DNA of 5,025 nt from Verrucomicrobiales bacterium. Its GTDB lineage: Bacteria; Verrucomicrobiota; Verrucomicrobiia; Verrucomicrobiales; Akkermansiaceae. Below the pieces are notes generated by a model that did no database searches, was not told the origin of the DNA, and saw only the letters and a list, made by a program, of their open reading frames with translations. Below are positions 1 to 5,025 of the stretch, piece by piece. The position numbers and the translations under genes are program-made. The stretch lies in contig DPWT01000103.1 in the NCBI GenBank assembly GCA_003527555.1, forward strand, positions 1 to 5,025. Reading direction: 5' to 3'. Within the stretch, counting starts at the first letter, position 1, and the number at the start of each line of letters is the position of its first letter.

Positions 1-30
1 TTGGTTTTGGTTTTGGTTTTGGTTTGGTTG
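1..30. repeat. GGTTTT hexanucleotide simple repeat, cut by the window edge
   Basis: Positions 1-24 are four perfect head-to-tail copies of TTGGTT (GGTTTT in another phase). The array then degenerates to TGGTTG by position 30, and a run of six G follows at 37-42. The window begins inside the array, so its true length is unknown. It lies about 120 bp beyond the stop codon of the phosphatase gene, outside any credible reading frame. The plus strand has evenly spaced GG pairs separated by T runs. Function is unknown; a slippage-prone microsatellite is the simplest reading. Confidence 0.8.
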
Positions 31-147
31 TTAGTTGGGGGGATAACTGAGCAATAGGTGTATTGCTAAGATGGTTAAACCTTATTAAGATGATTTTTTC
101 TATGCAAGCGATAAATAAAAAAATCACGTCCTAAGTTTGAATTTTAT
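31..147. other. Non-coding stretch downstream of the phosphatase gene, with two weak inverted repeats
   Basis: No supported gene lies here. Two inverted repeats are visible. The first is a 7-bp perfect stem, AGCAATA at 50-56 and TATTGCT at 61-67, with a 4-base loop. The second is a 9-bp A/T-rich stem, TGATTTTTT at 91-99 and AAAAAATCA at 118-126, with an 18-base loop. Leftward transcripts from the phosphatase gene would meet the A/T-rich stem first, about 20 bases after the stop codon. Neither has the GC-rich stem plus T-tract of a classical intrinsic terminator, so a termination role is only possible. Confidence 0.35.
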
Positions 148-1590
148 CTAGCATTTTTCGATAGCGATCATCGTAATATCATCCATCTGCGGCCGATCAC
201 CAGCAAAGTCATTCACAGCCTTCTTAAGTGACTCCACGACTGCTTCCGCACCGAGCGGCGCTGATTTGATAAACTCCCTTTCCATTCGCTCGGCACCAAA
301 TTCAGATCCACTGTCATTTTCAGCTTCGCATATCCCATCCGTATGTAGCAACAAGCAGTCGCCCGAAACCATCTGTAACTTCAAATCCTTGGTAACCCGC
401 TCAAAAACTTCGCCCTCGTCAATACCAAGAGCAACACCAGGAGGTTTAATTCTGTCCACTTTTCCAGTTCCGCTTCTAAACATTAATGGGGCATCATGAC
501 CCGCTCGAGCCATGCGCAAATCGCCATCAGGCCCATCAATCGTAAGATTCACCAAACTCACAAACATATCCTCTCTAACATCAGGGAATAGGTTACGATT
601 AACTTGAGTCAGCGCCTCGGCAGGTGACGATGTTGATTGTGCGCTGTGCCTGAGTAAACTCCGGCACATCGCCATGAGCAGTCCTGCCGGCACTCCCTTA
701 CCGGTGACATCTGCAATGACTACACCCCACTTGTCATCAGGCATTTTCATGTAATCGAAATAATCACCACTGATGATGCGGGCAGGCGTATTGCTACCAC
801 AAACACGATATCCAAGAATTTCGGGTTCCGATGACGGCAACAAAATGTTTTGCACTTCTCTGGCCGTCCTCAACTCATCATCGAGCTTACGCTTTTCCGT
901 CATTTCCTGATGAATTAGTGCGTTGCCCATCGCGAAAGATGATTGCTCAGAAATCGACTTGAAAACATGGAAGTCATTCTCTGAGAACACCCCTTCCTCA
1001 TGACGTTTCGCCACTGCAACTACACCCAGATCCCTATCGGCATAATGAAGTGGTGCAATCAGTGCCGAGAGGTTCTCCTCATAACGCACGAAGGCATCGT
1101 GAAATGACTCATGATCACGAACTGATGAAACGTGCATGCACTGCCCTGTACTGAGGGCAGCACCCAATATGCCCTCATTGGCAGCCAATTTACTTAACCG
1201 CACGTGTCGCTCCATGGCTCGGCTGTCTTTTTTTGAACGTTTAAAAATCTCCACCGGAACACCCACTAGAGGCGGGCAATCCTTTGTGATGTATTTGGGT
1301 ATGAGATACGTCCCTTCTTCGTTAAGTATATATAGCGCTCCTCCATTAGCATTAAGCACCTCACTTAGACCTTCCACAATTTCTTTGTAGAGCAGCACGG
1401 GACTGATGTCTTTTTCAATAACCGTACCAAGATGATGCAAAAAATCGAACATTCGCATTTCTTCGCCCAGAATATGATCCCGCTCGCTTCGTATCTTTAT
1501 TAGGCGAGCAGCATAACGATGTATCACCATTAATAAAATGGCGAGCAGCAGGAAGACCCCAGCAATGACAAAATAAACTAATGTCCACAT
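148..1590 (-). CDS. Membrane-anchored GAF-PP2C serine phosphatase (RsbU/SpoIIE type)
   Basis: Predicted Mg/Mn-dependent protein serine phosphatase of 480 residues, of the kind that dephosphorylates a phosphorylated STAS anti-anti-sigma protein. Residues about 4-23 form one hydrophobic transmembrane helix followed by basic residues (R25, R29, K32, R34), which suggests the rest is cytosolic. Residues about 45-225 resemble a GAF sensor domain, with its typical end (APLHYADRDLGVVAVAKR, then FSENDFHVFKSISEQ). A helical linker at about 225-252 carries AREVQNILLP, the common connector before SpoIIE-type catalytic domains. The PP2C domain spans about 260-478 and retains the metal-binding acidic motifs: SGDYFD (D276), ADVTGKG (D294), HTDGICEA (D418) and MDDIT (D470/D471), so it should be active. 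The ATG start places the membrane helix at the very N-terminus; no strong Shine-Dalgarno precedes it. It lies 89 bp downstream of the STAS gene, its likely substrate and operon partner (inference). The GAF ligand cannot be read from sequence. Domain calls are secure; the exact target is not. Confidence 0.92.
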   Translation of the reverse strand: MWTLVYFVIAGVFLLLAILLMVIHRYAARLIKIRSERDHILGEEMRMFDFLHHLGTVIEKDISPVLLYKEIVEGLSEVLNANGGALYILNEEGTYLIPKYITKDCPPLVGVPVEIFKRSKKDSRAMERHVRLSKLAANEGILGAALSTGQCMHVSSVRDHESFHDAFVRYEENLSALIAPLHYADRDLGVVAVAKRHEEGVFSENDFHVFKSISEQSSFAMGNALIHQEMTEKRKLDDELRTAREVQNILLPSSEPEILGYRVCGSNTPARIISGDYFDYMKMPDDKWGVVIADVTGKGVPAGLLMAMCRSLLRHSAQSTSSPAEALTQVNRNLFPDVREDMFVSLVNLTIDGPDGDLRMARAGHDAPLMFRSGTGKVDRIKPPGVALGIDEGEVFERVTKDLKLQMVSGDCLLLHTDGICEAENDSGSEFGAERMEREFIKSAPLGAEAVVESLKKAVNDFAGDRPQMDDITMIAIEKC

Positions 1591-1679
1591 AATTACAACT
1601 CATCTACTCTATCAAAAAAGCCACAAATAACAAGAACATCAATGTTGGCTTGATTAGTAAGTTGGTGATCATTGACAGT

Positions 1680-2207
1680 TTAGCCGTTGCTAGATTCCTT
1701 GGCTTTCACCTCGGCTTCTAGAAACTCCAGAACAGTTCCAAATTTTTGGGTGTTATTCTCATCTACTTCACACAATTTTTTGTGCGAATCGAGAACGTGA
1801 CGTGCGGTGCCAATTTTTTCAACCGGCAAAGAACATGGCCGCAACTTACCCTCAATTTCATCAAACTGTATTTTCCTGTCAGTGCTCTCGGAATCGATTT
1901 CCATAAGAACATCAAGCCCAAGATCTTCCAGTGCGCTTCGATTCTTATTCCCCGGGTTTACTACCTCTAACTTACCGCCGGGTATCTTCATAAGCTTCAT
2001 AGCAATACCCGCCATCGTTCCCATAAATGTCGAGTCCATACCGCTGCATTGAGACAAATCGATAACAATAGATTTGATCCCATTATTTAACTCATCTTCC
2101 GCACACCGCTTGACATGGTGGCTGTTAAAGAATGACCCCTTGCCATAGCAGCGGATCCAGTAAAAATCGCCATGGCGACAAGCAGAAATTGAGTCGGTGT
2201 TACTCAC
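1680..2207 (-). CDS. STAS-domain protein, probable anti-sigma factor antagonist with C-terminal extension
   Basis: A 175-residue protein. Residues about 8-108 fit a STAS domain of the SpoIIAA/RsbV class: SIVIDLSQCSGMDSTFMGTM (46-65) is the conserved strand-loop-helix, with DST at 58-60 where SpoIIAA has the Asp and the phosphorylatable serine, making S59 the likely phospho-site. GGKLEVVNPGNKNRSALEDL (77-96) matches the following strand and helix. In this family the unphosphorylated form binds an anti-sigma kinase and frees the sigma factor. Classical members are about 100-120 residues, so residues about 110-175 are an extension; its last part (HVLDSHKKLCEVDENNTQKF and onward) looks helical and charged. 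The start is GTG: an in-frame TGA lies three codons upstream and the next Met (M57) is inside the STAS core. The adjacent downstream PP2C phosphatase supports a partner-switch role. No kinase or sigma gene is in view, so the binding partner is unknown. Confidence 0.85.
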   Translation of the reverse strand: MSNTDSISACRHGDFYWIRCYGKGSFFNSHHVKRCAEDELNNGIKSIVIDLSQCSGMDSTFMGTMAGIAMKLMKIPGGKLEVVNPGNKNRSALEDLGLDVLMEIDSESTDRKIQFDEIEGKLRPCSLPVEKIGTARHVLDSHKKLCEVDENNTQKFGTVLEFLEAEVKAKESSNG

Positions 2208-2246
2208 TCTTGATCAGAGGTGGTTAGATTCAGTAAGGTATCCTTG

Positions 2247-2275
2247 TATGTAACCTCGAGATGGCCCAAGGTCAA
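2247..2275 (-). promoter_or_regulatory. Candidate sigma-70-like promoter for the STAS/phosphatase pair
   Basis: Read on the minus strand, TTGACC (2270-2275) is followed after exactly 17 bases by TACATA (2247-2252). The -35 box matches five of six consensus bases; the -10 box is poor, at three of six. Transcription would begin near 2240, leaving a leader of roughly 30 bases before the GTG start. It lies in the 128-bp gap after proB, where a separate promoter for the signalling pair makes sense. It is the best candidate in the window but unproven. Confidence 0.35.
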
Positions 2276-2335
2276 CCATAAGAAAAGCAATTTACAGTTG
2301 TTTTCAGATATTTATCAACCCACGCCACTATGGCA

Positions 2336-3094
2336 CTATGAAGCAATGAAACGGCTCCCATGAGCTTCACCATTAATTATTGCCCGTAAGTTGTCAGATT
2401 GATGCCCGTTTGCAATCACTGTCTCTACTCCGGCAGCTATTGCCCGCTCGACTGCAGTGAGCTTTGACCTCATCCCTCCAATTGAAAATTTCCCATGATC
2501 ATCACGAACATGCTTCAGCACCTCAGAGATATCTTCTACTTGATCAATGATAGTCCCATCTTCACGCATCAGACCATTCACCGTGCTGAGAATGACTAAC
2601 ATACGAGCCTGGAGAATTTGAGCAACTCGGGAAGAAAGCATGTCGTTATCTCCAACCCTAAGCTCTTCCACCGCAACACTATCGTTTTCATTAATAATAG
2701 GGACTATCGCTCCATTCTGAAGCAATCGTTTCAGAGTATTGAGCACATTAGTACTGCGAGATGAATTTGCCAAATCATCCGCAGAGAGAAGAATTTGCGC
2801 TACGTTAAGTTGAAACTTTTGAAATAAATTTTCATACGCGTGCATAAGTCTAGTCTGCCCAACAGCAGCACATGCTTGGCGAGTTGCTGTATCACTGGGA
2901 TAACCATCTAAACTCAGAGCTGACACGCCTGCTCCTACCGCTCCACTCGAAACCATGACGCAGGGCACACCCGATGCAACTAACTCAGACACGGCTGTAA
3001 CCAGCCTGACCAGTGAAGCCTCATTCAGCGTGCCACCCTCTGACCGAGTGAGAACACCTGTGCCTATTTTAATGACTACTATATTTCTAGACAT
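2336..3094 (-). CDS. proB: Glutamate 5-kinase, short form without PUA domain
   Basis: Catalyses ATP-dependent phosphorylation of L-glutamate to glutamyl 5-phosphate, the first step of proline synthesis, in the cytosol. The 252-residue product covers only the amino-acid-kinase fold. Visible signatures are VVIKIGTGVL (6-15, nucleotide-binding lysine K9), VSSGAVGAG (48-56), AAVGQTRLM (76-84), IINENDSVAVEELRVGDNDMLS (134-154, split here only by naming it as one block of substrate and Mg sites) and IGGMRSKLTAVERAIAAGVE (205-224). E. coli ProB has 367 residues with a C-terminal PUA domain; here the protein stops right after the kinase domain (GSRFIAS), in line with short ProB forms in other bacteria. 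The segment after the late-domain strand (STVNGLMREDGTI) is shorter than the E. coli equivalent and lacks its ADPR-like stretch. The ATG at 3094 is chosen because it puts the N-terminus at the family position. An in-frame ATG at 3148 would add 18 unrelated residues and overlap the pyrophosphatase gene. The gap to that gene is 17 bp, indicating co-transcription. No proA is in view. Confidence 0.93.
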   Translation of the reverse strand: MSRNIVVIKIGTGVLTRSEGGTLNEASLVRLVTAVSELVASGVPCVMVSSGAVGAGVSALSLDGYPSDTATRQACAAVGQTRLMHAYENLFQKFQLNVAQILLSADDLANSSRSTNVLNTLKRLLQNGAIVPIINENDSVAVEELRVGDNDMLSSRVAQILQARMLVILSTVNGLMREDGTIIDQVEDISEVLKHVRDDHGKFSIGGMRSKLTAVERAIAAGVETVIANGHQSDNLRAIINGEAHGSRFIAS

Positions 3095-3111
3095 ATCGGG
3101 ATTGTTTTTTA

Positions 3112-4803
3112 TTAACCTCTTGAAGCAGCAACTCGAATCGCTTGGCATATTGCGGGGAATATCTGTTTCTTGCGACTCACTACGCCAGGTCCTTGAAATA
3201 CTCCAACATCATCACGTTCAAATGGCAATGCATCAATAATTTCCGATTTACCACTGGTAATCAACACGCTGTAATGAGTGGTGATATCGGTGACTGCGAG
3301 CAATGCAAGATCATATCCCTTAACAGCAACGAGTTTATCTAGCGATTCGGCGAGCGCCTGATGATTTGCTTCAAACAATTCTAGCCCACATTCCTCAACA
3401 TGAGATATACTTACTTTATTGCCATTTTCCTCAAAAACTTTCCTGTCCGACATAATGGCTTCATCCATCGTGTTGTGAGCTAACAATGACCCGGAAGCAA
3501 AAAAATCGAGAGTGAACTCCTGCGCGTCAACACCAGCCATATCACACAGCCATGGTAAAATTTGTCGGTCCAAATCGGATGTCGTTGGCGAAGTAAGATT
3601 CAGTGTGTCTGAGACCATGCCTGCGAGAAGGCAGAGCGCAATACCGCGTGACATTTCAATACCAGCGTAACGGTATTCCCTAGCGACCAGCGTTGATGAT
3701 GACCCGACTGGTTCATTGAGGTAGCGAATTGGTTCTCTGGAAACAAGATCACCTGCCAAGCGGTGATGGTCGATAACCTCAATTACCTCGGCGTCTTCAA
3801 CGCCATTAATTGCTTGAGAATACTCGTTGTGGTCCACCAGTACCAGTTTGATTCGTGGCGGATCAATGAGATCAGATTTAGATATCACACCAATAAGTCG
3901 ATCATCACCGGGATCAATCACCGGAAAAAGATCCTGTTTCTGTCGAGTCAGTGTATCTCTAATGGATTTTACTGGGTCGTGTGCCATTAGGCGAACAATA
4001 GAGTCATCAAGAGCTTGATCCACCATGCGGGAACACCGAATCAATTTGGCTACTGTGGCAGTGTCTTGCTTACACAGCAAAACAGCAACCCCCATACTCT
4101 TCGCCAGCTTGATAAGATCTCCTGAAACTTTTGAACCACCAGTTACCACCAAAATACCAACACCATGATCAATGGCCGCTCGCTGCACAATTGGTCGATC
4201 ACCACAAATCACGACATAAGCCCCAACTTCGCCTTTTTCAGCCGCATCATTTAATCGACGATTAACCGCTTCAGTGCTGGACGCACCAACCAATTGAACA
4301 ATTTCTTTTTCACCTGCAACAATGTCTGCACCAGTAACTTTTGCATTTAATGTAGCCGCAATTTTTTCAGGACAAGCAAACATTCTCCTCACAGATTCCG
4401 GATTTGTATCTGTAGGCATCAATAACTGCAGTAAATCTAAATACCTGAGCAACCCCTTGAGCTTCCCATCACCAGTAATCACCGGAAGACTGCGAACACT
4501 CTTAGTCAACATCACTTGATATGCGGTAAGAAAAGTAGCGTCTTCCTGAACACTCACAACCTCTTTGCGGCAAATCATTTCTGCTGTAACTGAGACATCG
4601 TTTAGCAGCTGAGGACGGTCAATACCTGCTTGTTTTAATACCCAGTCTGTACGTGCAGGCACTGCACCACAGCGCGCAGCTCGTGCATTCTCCATACCCT
4701 TAGAGCGCAACAGCTCTGCATAACCAATGGCGGAGCAAATCGCATCAGTATCGGGATTTTTGTGACCGATAACATAGAGCGGCATTTCAGAGGGTATGAA
4801 CAT
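3112..4803 (-). CDS. ppaC: CBS-DRTGG manganese-dependent (family II) inorganic pyrophosphatase
   Basis: Hydrolyses pyrophosphate to phosphate in the cytosol, pulling biosynthetic reactions forward. The 563-residue protein has a split catalytic DHH domain interrupted by a regulatory insert. The first catalytic part is at residues about 8-65 with GHKNPDTDAI (13-22; metal ligands H14, D18, D20). Then come CBS 1 (about 71-130), a DRTGG-type domain (about 133-250, with VVTGGS at 219-224) and CBS 2 (about 265-318). The catalytic part resumes with LVDHNE (322-327, D324), VIDHH (343-347, H346 and H347) and MVSDT (396-400, D399). A DHHA2 domain follows with SRKKQ (543-547), the substrate-binding motif. 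All key residues are present. Length agrees with characterised CBS-DRTGG enzymes of about 550 residues, against about 310 for insert-free family II enzymes. In that group AMP and ADP inhibit while diadenosine polyphosphates activate through the insert; that is family knowledge, not shown here. The start at 4803 is taken, but Met7 (4785) is equally possible because neither has a clear Shine-Dalgarno. proB follows 17 bp downstream. Confidence 0.94.
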   Translation of the reverse strand: MFIPSEMPLYVIGHKNPDTDAICSAIGYAELLRSKGMENARAARCGAVPARTDWVLKQAGIDRPQLLNDVSVTAEMICRKEVVSVQEDATFLTAYQVMLTKSVRSLPVITGDGKLKGLLRYLDLLQLLMPTDTNPESVRRMFACPEKIAATLNAKVTGADIVAGEKEIVQLVGASSTEAVNRRLNDAAEKGEVGAYVVICGDRPIVQRAAIDHGVGILVVTGGSKVSGDLIKLAKSMGVAVLLCKQDTATVAKLIRCSRMVDQALDDSIVRLMAHDPVKSIRDTLTRQKQDLFPVIDPGDDRLIGVISKSDLIDPPRIKLVLVDHNEYSQAINGVEDAEVIEVIDHHRLAGDLVSREPIRYLNEPVGSSSTLVAREYRYAGIEMSRGIALCLLAGMVSDTLNLTSPTTSDLDRQILPWLCDMAGVDAQEFTLDFFASGSLLAHNTMDEAIMSDRKVFEENGNKVSISHVEECGLELFEANHQALAESLDKLVAVKGYDLALLAVTDITTHYSVLITSGKSEIIDALPFERDDVGVFQGPGVVSRKKQIFPAICQAIRVAASRG

Positions 4804-4845
4804 AACTTCTGGGTGGCAGTTTTCCTTAATAGATGAAAATTTGCA

Positions 4846-4862
4846 ATGCCTTGGTTTGGCAT
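4846..4862. other. Small inverted repeat between yraN and the pyrophosphatase gene
   Basis: ATGCC (4846-4850) and GGCAT (4858-4862) form a perfect 5-bp stem with a 7-base loop, about 14 bases past the yraN stop codon on the minus strand. The run after it in the leftward direction (GCAAATTTTC) is only weakly T-rich. It could be a weak terminator or attenuator, or chance. The 72-bp gap holds no recognisable strong promoter. Confidence 0.25.
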
Positions 4863-4875
4863 GACCCCAAAAAAG

Positions 4876-5025
4876 TCAGAAAGCATCTAATACCAAATTC
4901 ACATCAGGAACATGATCCTCTTCGAGAATCACCTCAACCACGTCAAATCGCCATGGAATATCGCGAGACCCCAGAAGCCTCAACCATGAGTTTGCACCAC
5001 GCTCAATCAATTCTTGCTTGGAGAC
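4876..5025 (-). CDS. yraN: YraN/UPF0102 endonuclease-like family protein, C-terminal fragment (cut by window edge)
   Basis: The open frame enters at the right edge and reads 49 residues to a TGA at 4876-4878, so only the C-terminal part (YraN proteins are about 115-130 residues) is visible. The fragment contains WLRLLG (14-19), IPWRFDVVEVIL (23-34) and the ending VNLVLDAF (42-49). The RFDVVEV strand followed by a short acidic loop and a final hydrophobic-x-AF is the typical C-terminus of this family. YraN has a restriction-endonuclease-like (Holliday-junction-resolvase-related) fold; its cellular role is not established. The catalytic core would lie beyond the window, so its integrity cannot be judged. 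It is in the same orientation as the pyrophosphatase gene, 72 bp upstream of it, and could share its transcript. The assignment rests on this short motif block only. Confidence 0.75.
   Translation of the reverse strand, partial: VSKQELIERGANSWLRLLGSRDIPWRFDVVEVILEEDHVPDVNLVLDAF

Noticed and set aside
1..42. True telomere or chromosome end
   Set aside because: The genes are typically bacterial and only about four repeat copies are visible at an arbitrary window edge; a microsatellite or assembly edge is more likely.
266..499. Open frame on the plus strand inside the phosphatase gene
   Set aside because: It is antisense to a clear PP2C domain and its product shows no family-like pattern. The same holds for other plus-strand frames at 1136-1390, 1746-2052, 2955-3342, 3763-4018 and 4322-4519.
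1591..1679. Promoter or terminator between the STAS and phosphatase genes
   Set aside because: The best -35/-10 pair on the minus strand (TTGTTA, 16 bases, TAGAGT) matches only four of six at each box, and the inverted repeat ATCAA/TTGAT at 1638-1654 has a 5-bp stem with no T-tract.
2276..2335. Intrinsic terminator after proB
   Set aside because: The only stem seen (GCCA-TAG-TGGC next to the stop codon) is four base pairs and is not followed by a T run.
3095..3148. Longer proB starting at 3148
   Set aside because: The 18 added residues do not resemble any ProB N-terminus, overlap the pyrophosphatase gene and have no ribosome binding site; the ATG at 3094 fits the family.
4635..4886. Minus-strand 83-codon frame across the yraN/pyrophosphatase gap
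   Set aside because: It overlaps the catalytic N-terminus of the pyrophosphatase in another frame and the end of yraN; its translation has no recognisable features.
1..5025. CRISPR array, tRNA/rRNA, insertion sequence or prophage
   Set aside because: No spaced direct repeats, cloverleaf-like sequences, transposase or integrase motifs or flanking inverted repeats were seen; gaps between genes are at most about 150 bp.

Overview
The window carries five genes, all on the minus strand. In transcription order (right to left) they are: the 3' end of a YraN-family gene, a long CBS/DRTGG-containing manganese-dependent (family II) inorganic pyrophosphatase, a short glutamate 5-kinase (ProB) without a PUA domain, a STAS-domain anti-sigma-factor-antagonist-like protein, and a membrane-anchored GAF + PP2C (RsbU/SpoIIE-type) phosphatase. 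No convincing plus-strand gene, RNA gene, mobile element or CRISPR array is visible. By eye the G+C content is in the mid-forties and looks even across the genes.

The organism is a bacterium. RsbU-type phosphatases paired with STAS proteins, CBS-DRTGG pyrophosphatases and YraN with this type of C-terminus occur together in the Verrucomicrobiota/Lentisphaerota part of the PVC superphylum, so that is my best guess. It rests on remembered family distributions and protein style, not on a search. The start codons lack obvious AGGAGG-like Shine-Dalgarno sequences, and the STAS gene most likely starts with GTG.

Layout. 1-147: non-coding, beginning inside a (GGTTTT)n simple repeat. 148-1590: PP2C phosphatase. 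1591-1679: short gap. 1680-2207: STAS protein. 2208-2335: gap with the best promoter candidate of the window. 2336-3094: proB. A 17-bp gap separates it from the pyrophosphatase at 3112-4803. A 72-bp gap then leads to the yraN 3' end at 4876-5025, which runs off the window.

Functionally there are two blocks. The metabolic block (yraN, pyrophosphatase, proB) looks co-transcribed across the 17-bp pyrophosphatase/proB junction. The signalling block (STAS plus phosphatase) looks like two parts of a partner-switching pathway: the phosphatase would dephosphorylate a conserved serine of the STAS protein, which could then bind an anti-sigma kinase. The kinase and sigma factor are not in the window. 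I see no wholly new system. The points most worth a second look are the STAS C-terminal extension, the missing partner-switch components, the shortened ProB and the G-tract repeat at the left edge.
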